From Micromonosporaceae bacterium (GTDB taxonomy: Bacteria; Actinomycetota; Actinomycetes; Mycobacteriales; Micromonosporaceae): a stretch of 8,991 bases of DNA. Every line of letters starts with the position of its first letter. The first letter of the stretch is position 1. The notes beneath the pieces are model-generated. The model had not been told where the DNA came from and did no database searches. It was given only the letters and a program-made list of their open reading frames with translations. The stretch covers positions 1 through 8,991 of the forward strand of contig JADGHA010000149.1 of NCBI GenBank assembly GCA_019689695.1. The letters are read 5' to 3'. Positions 1 through 7,298 of the stretch are shown one piece after another. The translations under genes and the position numbers were made by a program.

Positions 1-42
1 AATATTACACATAACGGGCAGCCGTGTTGACGGGCATCCGGG
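1..42. other. Short 3' flank of the phosphatase gene, no gene recognised
   Basis: This is the stretch downstream of the phosphatase stop codon. The first 14 bases are strikingly AT-rich for this window. A small imperfect hairpin (GCCGT, loop GTTG, ACGGGC; 21-35) could be a weak transcription end for the minus-strand phosphatase gene, but the stem is only four or five pairs and no T-run follows. The 7-mer ACGGGCA occurs twice, at 14-20 and 30-36. No coding region can be supported here. Confidence 0.3.
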
Positions 43-567
43 TCAGCTCGGCGCAGGCGCCCGGGCGGTGTGGGCGGCGGTGACCGGGGCCCGGCGCGTC
101 CCGCACCGGGACCACGCGCCGGTCACCTGGTGAACCACGACTCCGCTGGTGCGTAGCCCGTCCGAATCCATCCTGGCCTGGGGGTCGAGCACCGCGACGA
201 GCTGCGAGATCGTCGGATTGTGGCCGATCAGCAGAAGCGAGCTGGCCTCCTCGGGCACCGACTGGACCAAGCGGAGCAGGTCGTCGACTGACCCGTCGTA
301 CACCGCGCGCTCGTACCGCACGGTGGGCGCCGGCGGCTGGGGAGCGGCCTCGGCTAACGCGACCGCGACCGCGTGCCAGGTCTGCCGGGTGCGCCGGGCC
401 GGGGAGCAGATGACCAGGTCCGGCAGGTGGCCCTGGGCGCCCAGCCAGGCTCCGGCCGCCGCGGCGTCGGCCTGGCCGCGTGCGGACAACCGGCGGTCGA
501 TGTCCCGGTCCCCGGTGGGGGTTTCCGCTTTGGCGTGGCGTAGCAGCACCAGCGTGCGTTCGGTCAT
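43..567 (-). CDS. SixA-type histidine phosphatase (phosphoglycerate mutase-like fold)
   Basis: This is a 174-aa cytoplasmic protein of the histidine phosphatase superfamily, SixA branch, which removes phosphate from phosphohistidine or small phospho-substrates through a phosphohistidine intermediate. Visible motifs are the N-terminal LVLLRHAKAE with catalytic Arg10-His11, the CSPARRTRQTW arginine motif near residue 58, a YERAVY segment whose Glu86 sits where the family's acid residue lies, and LLIGHNPT with the second catalytic His116. The catalytic set looks complete. The length is slightly above the usual 155-165 aa because of an Ala/Pro/Arg-rich tail. I chose the ATG at 567 because it gives the family's typical MTERTLVLLRHAKA beginning. 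An in-frame GTG at 612 would add 15 residues without family resemblance. No strong ribosome site precedes the ATG. SixA in E. coli acts on histidine phosphotransfer proteins; the substrate here is unknown. Confidence 0.9.
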   Translation of the reverse strand: MTERTLVLLRHAKAETPTGDRDIDRRLSARGQADAAAAGAWLGAQGHLPDLVICSPARRTRQTWHAVAVALAEAAPQPPAPTVRYERAVYDGSVDDLLRLVQSVPEEASSLLLIGHNPTISQLVAVLDPQARMDSDGLRTSGVVVHQVTGAWSRCGTRRAPVTAAHTARAPAPS

Positions 568-697
568 GCGCACCAGCTTGCCGGATTGACCCCAGGCCCG
601 GTGGGTACGCACCTATCGATGCCGCCGGTCGTCCGCGGAGCCGAGCCGGAGGGCCGGGCGGGTCAATCGGACCAGGGAGGCGAAAGGGGCTCAGACG
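568..697. promoter_or_regulatory. Divergent promoter region between the phosphatase and DUF6458 genes
   Basis: The two genes start on either side of this 130-bp gap, so both promoters should lie here. GATTGACCC at 584-592 is matched by its exact inverted copy at 660-668, and each copy contains a TTGACC box resembling a -35 element (586-591 on plus, 661-666 on minus). No convincing -10 box stands at 17-18 bp from either; TATCGA at 614-619 is too far from the plus-strand box. The pair could equally be an operator. A purine-rich AAGGGG at 684-689, 8 nt before the plus-strand ATG, is a good ribosome site for the DUF6458 gene. Confidence 0.45.
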
Positions 698-973
698 ATG
701 GGCATCGGTGCGAGCATCTTCCTGATCGCACTCGGCGCGATCATCGTGTACGGGATCACCGGGGACACCATCTGGTGGCTGGACGTGGACGCCGTGGGGT
801 GGGTCGTGATCGCGGCGGGCCTGGCCGTCCTGGTGGCGACGCTGTGGTCCTGGCGCGTCCGCCGTCGTCGTGGCCACCCGTCGGCCCTCGAGGAGGACCG
901 TGGCATGCTCCCGAACGACCGCAAGTTCACCGAGGAGCACCGGACCGAGGTGCATCCGCCGGAGCGGCGCTGA
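698..973 (+). CDS. DUF6458-type small two-helix membrane protein
   Basis: A 91-aa protein that matches the small actinobacterial DUF6458 family as I know it, whose function is not established. It begins MGIGASIFLIALGAIIVYGI, a glycine-bearing hydrophobic helix (about residues 3-21). A short extracytoplasmic loop with WWLDVDAVGW follows, then a second helix (about 34-52). The basic cluster RVRRRRGH after helix 2 predicts that this end stays in the cytoplasm, so both termini are likely cytoplasmic. The last 35 residues are hydrophilic and charged. A ribosome site AAGGGG lies 8 nt before the ATG, with GGGAGG further upstream, so the start is firm. The gene diverges from the phosphatase and converges on the PAQR gene, so it is probably transcribed alone. 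Confidence 0.88.
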   Translation: MGIGASIFLIALGAIIVYGITGDTIWWLDVDAVGWVVIAAGLAVLVATLWSWRVRRRRGHPSALEEDRGMLPNDRKFTEEHRTEVHPPERR

Positions 974-982
974 CGACGCCCC

Positions 983-1016
983 ATCTGAGGCTGATGACGA
1001 TCTGGGGCTGATGACG
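983..1016. repeat. 17-bp tandem duplication in the convergent intergenic gap
   Basis: Two adjacent 17-bp units occupy 983-999 and 1000-1016. They read ATCTGAGGCTGATGACG and ATCTGGGGCTGATGACG and differ at one base. The gap between the converging DUF6458 and PAQR genes is only 45 bp, so the repeat fills most of it. GCCCCA at 978-983 can pair with TGGGGC at 1003-1008 (6 bp, 19-nt loop), but without a T-run this is a poor terminator. Confidence 0.75.
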
Positions 1017-1018
1017 AC

Positions 1019-1696
1019 TTATCGGAAGAGTACGACGTAGATGGCGGCATGGTGGCTGGTCGCGGCCACCAGCGTGCAGGCGTGGAAGAACTCATGGTGG
1101 CCGAAGACGGCCGGCCACGGGTTGGGCCGGCGGGTCGCGTAGCAGACGGCTCCCGCGCTGTACGCGACCCCGCCCAGCAGCAGGAGGACCAGAGCCGTCA
1201 CGCTGCTTCGCCAGATGTCGGGCAGGACCGCGGCGGCCACCCAGCCGAGCGCGACGTAGAGCGGCGCGGACAGCCACCGCGGGGCGTGCGGCCAGATCGC
1301 CTTCATCGCCACGCCGGCCAGCGCGCCGGCCCATACCACGCTCAGGATGACCGTCCCGGTGCGGCGTGGCAGCAGCAGGACGCAGAACGGGGTGTACGTG
1401 CCGGCGATGAACAGGAAGATCATCGAATGGTCCAGCCGGCGCATCAGCTGGTACCCGCGTCTGCTCCACACTCGACGGTGGTAGAGCGCGCTGACCCCGA
1501 ACAGCGCGCACACCGTCGGGCTGTAGACCAGGCAGCTGATGACGGCGCCGCGCCCGGGCCGGGTCGCCGCCAGCGCGCACAGCACCAGTCCGCACGCGGC
1601 GGCGACGAAGAACGCGTACGCGTGCAGCAGCCCGCGCAGGCGGGGCTTGCCCATCTCCGCCGGCGTCCGCCGCGTCGCCGAGACGGTGGCGCTCAT
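1019..1696 (-). CDS. trhA: PAQR-family membrane protein, hemolysin III/TrhA type
   Basis: A 225-aa integral membrane protein with about seven hydrophobic helices, the usual size for bacterial hemolysin III (PAQR) proteins. Family motifs are SALYHR (Ser69, His73), RLDHSMIFLFIAGTYTP (Asp89-His90) and the C-terminal GHHEFFHACTLVAA. By analogy with adiponectin receptors, His73, His201 and His205 would bind zinc at the cytoplasmic face of a putative hydrolase site. Bacterial members are tied to membrane lipid/fluidity homeostasis; the historical haemolysin label is weak. The ATG at 1696 starts 4 nt after the oxoprolinase stop (TGACCAGATG), with only a weak GGTAG upstream, which points to translational coupling as the last gene of the operon. 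A later Met15 (1654) is a possible alternative start, since conserved sequence begins near there. The gene ends in TAA, opposite the DUF6458 gene. Confidence 0.9.
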   Translation of the reverse strand: MSATVSATRRTPAEMGKPRLRGLLHAYAFFVAAACGLVLCALAATRPGRGAVISCLVYSPTVCALFGVSALYHRRVWSRRGYQLMRRLDHSMIFLFIAGTYTPFCVLLLPRRTGTVILSVVWAGALAGVAMKAIWPHAPRWLSAPLYVALGWVAAAVLPDIWRSSVTALVLLLLGGVAYSAGAVCYATRRPNPWPAVFGHHEFFHACTLVAATSHHAAIYVVLFR

Positions 1697-1700
1697 CTGG

Positions 1701-4700
1701 TCAGGCTACCGGCCGCGGCCGACCGTACCCGCCACCTCCCGGAGTTTCGATGACGAAAACGTCGCCGGCGGCAACGGGCACCGAGTCACAGCCGCGCAGC
1801 GGCGTCACCGAGCCGTCCGGATGCTCCACCCAGTGCCGTCCCAGCGCGCCCGGCTCACCGCCCGCCATCCCGTACGGCGGTACCCTCCGGTGTCCGGAGA
1901 GCACACTGACGGTCATCGGCTCCAGGAAGCGGATCCGCCGCCGGCCGCCGTTGCCGCCGGGCCAGCGCCCCGCCCCGCCGCTGCCGCGCCGGATCTCGTA
2001 GCTCTCCACCCGAACCGGATGCCGCCACTCCAGCACCTCCGGGTCGGTCAGCCGCGAGTTCGTCATGTGCGTCTGCACCGTGTCCGCGCCAGGGAAGCCC
2101 GGCCCGGCCCCGGAGCCGCTGGCCACCGTCTCGTAGTACTGGTGCTCGTCGTTGCCGAAGGTGACGTTGTTCATCGTGCCGGAGCCCTCGGCCATCACGC
2201 CGAGCGCCGCGTAGAGCGCGCCGGTCACGGCCTGCGATGTCTCGACGTTGCCCGCGACGACGGCCGCCGGGTACCGCGGGGAGAGCATGGAGCCCGGCGG
2301 GATGGTGACCCGGATCGGGGCGAGGCAGCCGGAGTTGAGCGGGATGTCGTCGTCCACCAGCGTCCGGAAGACGTAGAGGACGGCGGCCATGGCCACCGAC
2401 GAGGGCGCGTTGAAGTTGCTCGCCAGCTGGGGAGAGGTGCCGGTGAAGTCGATGTGGGCCGAGCGGGTCAGGCGGTCGACCCGGACCGTCACGCGGATGA
2501 CCGCCCCGTTGTCCATCTCGTACGCGTAGCTGCCGTCCCGCAGCACCGCGATCACCCGGCGCACCGCCTCCTCTGCGTTGTCCCGCACGTGCCCCATGTA
2601 CGCCCGGACCACGTCGAGTCCAAAGTGGTCAACCATGGCGTGCAGCTCCTGGACGCCCTTCTCGTTCGCCGCGATCTGAGCGCGCAGGTCGGCGAGGTTC
2701 GCGGCCGGGTTGCGGGACGGGTGAACCGCCGAGCGGAGCAGGTCGAGCGTGGCCTGCTCCCGCAGCACCCCGTCCTCGACCAGCAGCCAGTTGTCGATGA
2801 GCACGCCCTCCTCCTCGATCCGCCGGCTGAAGGCCGGCATCGAGCCGGGCGTGACGCCGCCGATCTCGGCGTGGTGGCCGCGGGACGCGACGACGAAGAG
2901 AATCTCGCGGCCGGCCGGGTCGAAGACCGGGGTCACCACCGTGACGTCCGGCAGGTGCGTGCCGCCGTGGTAGGGGTCGTTGAGCACGTACACCTGGCCT
3001 GGCCGGAGCCGGCCCGCGTTCCGGCTGAGCACCATCCGGATGCTCTCGCCCATCGATCCCAAGTGGACCGGGATGTGCGGTGCGTTGGCGACCAGGTTGC
3101 CCTCGGCGTCGAAGAGCGCGCAGGAAAAGTCCAGCCGTTCCTTGATGTTCACCGAGTGCGCGGTGCTGCGCAGGCGTACCCCCATCTGTTCGGCAACGGA
3201 CATGAAGAGGTTGTTGAAGATCTCCAGCCGGACCGGGTCGACGCGGGTGGACAGCTTCCGCTGCGCGGGCCGCGGCCGGTGCCGGATCAGCAGGAGGTGG
3301 CCGAGGTCGGTGACGGTGGCCCGCCATCCGGGCTCGATGACGGTGGTGGCGTTCGCCTCGGCGACGATCGCCGGACCATCCACTGTGTCTCCCGCGGTCA
3401 TGGCCTCGCGGCGGAAGAGATCCACCTCGGTCCAGCCGCCGTCCAAAAAGACAGGCACCCGGGCGGCGGCGGCCACCGGTCCGGCACCACGCGGGAGCGG
3501 AAGGTCCCCCCGGGTTTCGGAGGCGCCCACCACCTCGACCGACACGGCCTCCACCACGATCTGCTTGTCGGGCATGAGGAACGAGAACTGCCGCCGGTAC
3601 GCAGCCTCGAACTCTGCCCGCATGTCGGCCGACGACGCGAGCCGGACCTGGATCGCGGTGTCGGTGCCGGCGTACCGCAGGTGGGCCCGGCGCAGGCAGC
3701 GGATCCGCTGCTCGGGTACGCCTTCACCGCGCAGCTCCGCACGGGCGGCCGCCTCCAGCTTGTCCACAGTGGTCGCTACCTCGGCGAGGTCGCCGTCGAG
3801 CGGGATCTCGACCGCCGCCTCCCGCATCGCAACGGTGTCGGCCAGTCCAATCCCGTACGCGGAGAGCACACCGGCCAGCGGATGGATGAGCACGCGGGTC
3901 ATGCCGAGCGCATCGGCGACCGCACAGGCGTGCTGGCCGCCGGCGCCGCCGAACGTGACGAGCACGTACTCGGTCACGTCGTAGCCGCGCTGCACGGAGA
4001 TCTTCTTGATCGCGTTGGCCATGTTGGCCACCGCGATCTCCAGGAAGCCGGCCGCCACCTGCTCGGCGCTGCGCCGCTCGCCGGTCGCCCGCTCGATCTC
4101 GCCGGCCAGGGTGGCGAACCCGGCGCGCACCGCCGCGACGTCCAGCGGCTGGTCTCCGCTGTCGCCGAAGACATGCGGGAAATGGTCGGGCTGGACGCGG
4201 CCGAGCAGGACGTTGGCGTCGGTGACGGTGAGCGGGCCGCCGCGCCGGTAGGCGGCCGGGCCCGGGTGGGCGCCCGCCGAGTCCGGACCGACCCGGTACC
4301 GGCTGCCGTCGAAGTAGAGGACGGACCCACCACCCGCAGCGACGGTGTGGATGCTCATCATCGGCGCGCGTAGCCGTACGCCGGCCACGTGGCTGTCGAG
4401 CTCGCGCTCGTACTCGCCGGCGTAGTGGGACACGTCGGTCGAGGTGCCGCCCATGTCGAAGCCGATGACCCGGTCGAACCCGGCGGCCCGTGCCGTCTGT
4501 GCCATGCCCACCACTCCGCCGGCCGGCCCGGACAGGATGGCGTCCTTGCCGCGGAAGCGGTGCGCCTCGGTAAGGCCGCCGTTGGACTGCATGAACATCA
4601 GCCGCACGCCGGGCAGCTCTGTCTCGACCTGGCTGACGTAGCGGCGCAGGATGGGCGAGAGGTAGGCGTCGACGACCGTGGTGTCGCCCCGGGAGACCAG

Positions 4701-5297
4701 CTTGACCAGCGGGCTGACCTCGTGCGAGACGGAGATCTGCGGGAATCCGACCTCGCGGGCGAGCGCCGCCGCCGCGGCCTCGTGCGCCGGGTACCGGTAG
4801 CCGTGCATGAACACGATGGCCACCGCGCGCAGCCCGGCGGCGTAGGCGTCCTGGAGGTCGCGGCGCAGGCGCTCGCGGTCCAGCGGGACGATGACCTCGC
4901 CGCGCGCGTCGATCCGCTCGTCCGCCTCGACCACCCGCTCGTACAGCAACTCCGGGAGCACGATCCGACGGTCGAAGATGCGGGGGCGGTTCTGGTACGC
5001 GATCCGCAGCGCATCGCGGAAGCCACGGGTGATGACCAGCAGGGTGGGCTCGCCCTTGCGTTCCAGCAGGGCGTTGGTCGCCACGGTTGTGCCCATCTTG
5101 ACCGCGCGGATGCGCCCGGTGGGGATCGGGTCGCCCTCCGGCACGCCCATGAGGTGCCGGATCCCTGCCACCGCCGCGTCCCGGTAGCGCTCCGGGTCCT
5201 CGGAGAGCAGCTTGTGTGTGACCAGCGTCCCGTCTGGACGGAGCGCGACGATGTCGGTGAAGGTGCCGCCCCGGTCGATCCAGAACTCCCAGCCCAC
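1701..5297 (-). CDS. oplAH: 5-oxoprolinase (ATP-hydrolysing), fused hydantoinase A/B
   Basis: A 1198-aa cytoplasmic enzyme expected to open 5-oxo-L-proline (pyroglutamate) to L-glutamate with ATP hydrolysis. Domains in order: HyuA N-terminal part (about 5-190) starting with the phosphate loop IDRGGTFTD (7-15); HyuA core (about 200-490) with GFDMGGTSTDVS (279-290) and the nucleotide-binding VTFGGAGGQHACAVADALGM (447-466); a beta-rich HyuA tail (about 505-675); HyuB (about 682-1193) with VNIKERLDFSCALFD, NDPYHGGTHLPD (773-784), SRGHHAEIGG (805-814) and the closing ETPGGGGYG. Both halves are complete, and the length is close to the roughly 1,200-1,300 aa of fused OPLAH proteins, which favours 5-oxoprolinase over split hydantoinases or acetone/acetophenone carboxylases. 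Substrate is inferred from architecture only. The start is a GTG; the same frame is closed two codons upstream by the TAG of the preceding gene, so it is the only reasonable start. It is the middle gene of a three-gene operon. Confidence 0.92.
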   Translation of the reverse strand: MGWEFWIDRGGTFTDIVALRPDGTLVTHKLLSEDPERYRDAAVAGIRHLMGVPEGDPIPTGRIRAVKMGTTVATNALLERKGEPTLLVITRGFRDALRIAYQNRPRIFDRRIVLPELLYERVVEADERIDARGEVIVPLDRERLRRDLQDAYAAGLRAVAIVFMHGYRYPAHEAAAAALAREVGFPQISVSHEVSPLVKLVSRGDTTVVDAYLSPILRRYVSQVETELPGVRLMFMQSNGGLTEAHRFRGKDAILSGPAGGVVGMAQTARAAGFDRVIGFDMGGTSTDVSHYAGEYERELDSHVAGVRLRAPMMSIHTVAAGGGSVLYFDGSRYRVGPDSAGAHPGPAAYRRGGPLTVTDANVLLGRVQPDHFPHVFGDSGDQPLDVAAVRAGFATLAGEIERATGERRSAEQVAAGFLEIAVANMANAIKKISVQRGYDVTEYVLVTFGGAGGQHACAVADALGMTRVLIHPLAGVLSAYGIGLADTVAMREAAVEIPLDGDLAEVATTVDKLEAAARAELRGEGVPEQRIRCLRRAHLRYAGTDTAIQVRLASSADMRAEFEAAYRRQFSFLMPDKQIVVEAVSVEVVGASETRGDLPLPRGAGPVAAAARVPVFLDGGWTEVDLFRREAMTAGDTVDGPAIVAEANATTVIEPGWRATVTDLGHLLLIRHRPRPAQRKLSTRVDPVRLEIFNNLFMSVAEQMGVRLRSTAHSVNIKERLDFSCALFDAEGNLVANAPHIPVHLGSMGESIRMVLSRNAGRLRPGQVYVLNDPYHGGTHLPDVTVVTPVFDPAGREILFVVASRGHHAEIGGVTPGSMPAFSRRIEEEGVLIDNWLLVEDGVLREQATLDLLRSAVHPSRNPAANLADLRAQIAANEKGVQELHAMVDHFGLDVVRAYMGHVRDNAEEAVRRVIAVLRDGSYAYEMDNGAVIRVTVRVDRLTRSAHIDFTGTSPQLASNFNAPSSVAMAAVLYVFRTLVDDDIPLNSGCLAPIRVTIPPGSMLSPRYPAAVVAGNVETSQAVTGALYAALGVMAEGSGTMNNVTFGNDEHQYYETVASGSGAGPGFPGADTVQTHMTNSRLTDPEVLEWRHPVRVESYEIRRGSGGAGRWPGGNGGRRRIRFLEPMTVSVLSGHRRVPPYGMAGGEPGALGRHWVEHPDGSVTPLRGCDSVPVAAGDVFVIETPGGGGYGRPRPVA

Positions 5298-5303
5298 GTC
5301 GCC

Positions 5304-7142
5304 CTACCGCGGCTGCGGCGACTGCGGGTCCAGGCCACGAAGGATGAGTGGGAGGCGGTCCGGGCCGCCGGGGACGACACGGACCGGTACGCCCCAGTCC
5401 TGCCGGGCCAGGTGGCAGGCGGGGTTCTCCGCCTCCGCGTCACAGGTCGCCGCCTGGGCCACCACCTGGAGCACACCCTCGGCGACATCACCGTTGATCA
5501 CCAGCCGGCGGGACAGCTCGCGGCCGGTCCCCGCGCCCGCCAGCAGCAGCTCGGGTGGCGAGGCGGAGACCTCCAGCCGGGTGGGCTCCCCGTACGAGTC
5601 GTCCAGCTTCTGGCCCGGCGCCGGCGTGAACACGACGTCCAAGGTGACCTCGCCGGGCGCCAGGTCCGCAGGTGGCCGCCGCACCGACGAAGCCCGGCGG
5701 AACCCACCGGTACTCTCCGCGCCCAGCAGGATCCGGGTCAGCCGGTGCGCCGCCGACTCGACCACCAGCACGTCACCGTCCCGCGTACGCACCACGTCGC
5801 TCGGCTCGGCGAGCCCGGACTCCACCGTGGACACCTGTCCGGTGGCCGGGTCGAACCGCCGGACGGCACCGTTGTACGTGTCGGCGACGAGCACCGAGCC
5901 GTCCGGCAGCGCGCACACACCCAGCGGGTGCTGGAGCAGCGCCTGACCGGCCGGACCGTCCACGTGCCCGAAGTCGAACAGCCCGCGACCAACGGCGGTG
6001 TGCATGGTGCCGTCGGTGACGAATCGCAGTGCGCTGGTCTCACTGTCCACAATCCACAGCCGGGTGCCGTCATCCGACACCGACAGGCCGGACGGCTGGG
6101 CCATCCAGACGTCTGGCAGGTCGCCGTCGCGCAGTGCCTCCACGGTCGTGCCCGCATACACCCCGACCGTCCGTGCGACCGGGTCGAACCACCACAGCTC
6201 GTGGATGCCGGCCATCGCCACGATCACCCGATCCTCGTACCAGGCAAGGTCCCAGGGCGAGGACAGGTCTGCGGCGAGCGCGTCGGCGGTGGGAGTCTCC
6301 ATACCGGAGCGCCACGGCCGGCCGGAGCCGGCCACGGTGAGGACCTCTCCGGTGTCCAGCTTCACTCCGCGGAGCAGGTGGTTCACCGTGTCCGCGACCA
6401 CCAGGTCGTACCCGGCGGCCGCCGCGACCACCGGGGGGAGCAGGCACAGCCCTTGCGGCTCCGAGAACTGCGCGGTCTCCGGCGTGCCGTCGGCGCGGCC
6501 GCGGGTCCCGCTGCCGATCCGCCGGATCACCGTCTCCGCGTCCGGGGCAAGCTCCACGATCGAGTGATGTGCCGAGTCCGAGACGAGCAGGTGGCCGTCC
6601 GCCAGCGCCAGTGCCTTCCCGGGATAGCGCAGGGCGGTCACCGGCGGCGGGGGTGGCAGGTAGGGGCCGTCGCCGCGGTGCAGCGTGCCCTTCGCCTCGT
6701 GCGTCTCGACCAGCTCGTCGACCAGCCTGGCCAGGCCTTCCGCGTGCCCTTCCCCGGCCATGGCGGCGACCAGGTAGCCCTCGGGGTCGATGACGGCCAG
6801 GGTGGGCCACGCCTTCGCCGCGTACTGCTGCCAGGTCAGCAGTTCGGGGTCGTCGAGTACGGGATGGGCCACGCCGTACCGCTCGACGGCCGCCGCCAAG
6901 GCGGCCGCGTCGCGCTCGTGCTCGAACTTGGGCGAGTGCACGCCGATCACGACCAGGACGTCGGCGTACTTCTCCTCCAGCGGCCGCAGCTCGTCCAGGA
7001 CGTGCAGGCAGTTGATGCAGCAGAAGGTCCAGAAGTCGAGCAGGACGATCTTGCCGCGCAGGTCGGCCAGGGTCAGCTCCCGGCCACCGGTGTTCAGCCA
7101 ACCCCGCCCGCGCAGCTGGGGCGCGCGTACGCGTGCACTCAT
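5304..7142 (-). CDS. NHL-repeat thioredoxin-family protein (NHLRC2-like)
   Basis: A 612-aa protein with no signal peptide, so probably cytoplasmic. The N-terminal thioredoxin-like domain (about 10-150) carries LLDFWTFCCINCLHV, with the CCINC motif at 41-45 containing a CxxC, and the cis-proline loop WPT at 112-114. A proline stretch (about 162-167) links to an NHL beta-propeller (about 170-475) in which I can count six blades, with repeats such as GVCALPDGSVLVADTYNGAV. A C-terminal beta-rich domain (about 488-605) has Cys567 and Cys576. The order matches NHLRC2, whose CCINC motif is a hallmark; its exact reaction is not settled, and thiol-disulfide exchange is an inference. The ATG at 7142 gives SARVRAPQLRGRGWLNTGG, where domain sequence begins, with a weak AGG upstream. 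The frame stays open to 7259, but that extension crosses the hairpin region and lacks family character. This is the first gene of the operon, and its TAG lies 6 bp before oplAH. Confidence 0.9.
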   Translation of the reverse strand: MSARVRAPQLRGRGWLNTGGRELTLADLRGKIVLLDFWTFCCINCLHVLDELRPLEEKYADVLVVIGVHSPKFEHERDAAALAAAVERYGVAHPVLDDPELLTWQQYAAKAWPTLAVIDPEGYLVAAMAGEGHAEGLARLVDELVETHEAKGTLHRGDGPYLPPPPPVTALRYPGKALALADGHLLVSDSAHHSIVELAPDAETVIRRIGSGTRGRADGTPETAQFSEPQGLCLLPPVVAAAAGYDLVVADTVNHLLRGVKLDTGEVLTVAGSGRPWRSGMETPTADALAADLSSPWDLAWYEDRVIVAMAGIHELWWFDPVARTVGVYAGTTVEALRDGDLPDVWMAQPSGLSVSDDGTRLWIVDSETSALRFVTDGTMHTAVGRGLFDFGHVDGPAGQALLQHPLGVCALPDGSVLVADTYNGAVRRFDPATGQVSTVESGLAEPSDVVRTRDGDVLVVESAAHRLTRILLGAESTGGFRRASSVRRPPADLAPGEVTLDVVFTPAPGQKLDDSYGEPTRLEVSASPPELLLAGAGTGRELSRRLVINGDVAEGVLQVVAQAATCDAEAENPACHLARQDWGVPVRVVPGGPDRLPLILRGLDPQSPQPR

Positions 7143-7226
7143 ACGCCTATCGTGCCAGGGCGCGGCGGGGCGCCACGGCCGGTACCGAGCTTCATTGGCA
7201 TGTTGATCCACAATGGACGCATGGTC
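7143..7226 (-). promoter_or_regulatory. Candidate promoter/operator region of the trx-NHL/oplAH/trhA operon
   Basis: This leader lies between a strong hairpin and the first gene of the operon. The part at 7190-7222 is clearly less GC-rich than its surroundings, as expected of a promoter. On the minus strand TTGTGG (7208-7213) could be a -35 box, but no good -10 box sits 17 bp further. CATTG (7193-7197) and CAATG (7211-7215) form a 5-bp inverted repeat with 13 bp between, a possible operator. The GC-rich 7155-7182 would then be 5' leader. Confidence 0.35.
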
Positions 7227-7258
7227 TGAGGGCGGGAGCTGTCGGGATCCCGCCCTCA
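7227..7258 (-). terminator. Strong 11-bp hairpin after the GntR gene, probable terminator
   Basis: TGAGGGCGGGA at 7227-7237 pairs perfectly with TCCCGCCCTCA at 7248-7258 around a 10-nt loop. It stands 41 bp past the stop of the GntR gene and 85 bp before the next start, the right place for a transcription end separating the two units. No T-run follows on the minus strand; U-less hairpins are common as terminators in actinomycetes. The structure is symmetric, so it could act on either strand. A role as a leader-RNA element of the downstream operon is less likely but not excluded. Confidence 0.6.
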
Positions 7259-7298
7259 TTGTGGTGCTGTAACGGTTGCGTAGAACGTTGTCCGGTTC

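Noticed and set aside
568..612. Upstream GTG at 612 as the phosphatase start
   Set aside because: The extra 15 residues do not resemble SixA proteins, and the ATG at 567 gives the usual N-terminus two residues before the first beta strand.
5..955. A 316-codon minus-strand frame across the phosphatase and DUF6458 genes
   Set aside because: It overlaps two well-supported genes in other frames and encodes a Pro/Arg/Gly-rich sequence without motifs.
1539..7229. Two very long plus-strand reading frames (1539-4373 and 4389-7229, about 945 codons each) opposite oplAH and the NHL-thioredoxin gene
   Set aside because: Both are in exactly complementary codon register to the real genes, so a stop arises only where the sense strand uses CTA, TCA or TTA, which are rare in GC-rich genomes. 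The single break at 4371-4373 is a CTA leucine codon of oplAH. The translations are Arg/Gly/His/Val-rich with no recognisable domain, while the minus strand has complete motifs.
7143..7259. A 39-residue N-terminal extension of the NHL-thioredoxin protein from 7259
   Set aside because: It would run through the 11-bp hairpin and the AT-richer promoter candidate, has no family-like sequence, and the ATG at 7142 sits directly before the domain.
7283..7298. Small inverted repeat GAAC/GTTC just past the GntR stop as a terminator
   Set aside because: The stem is only four base pairs and there is a far stronger hairpin at 7227-7258.
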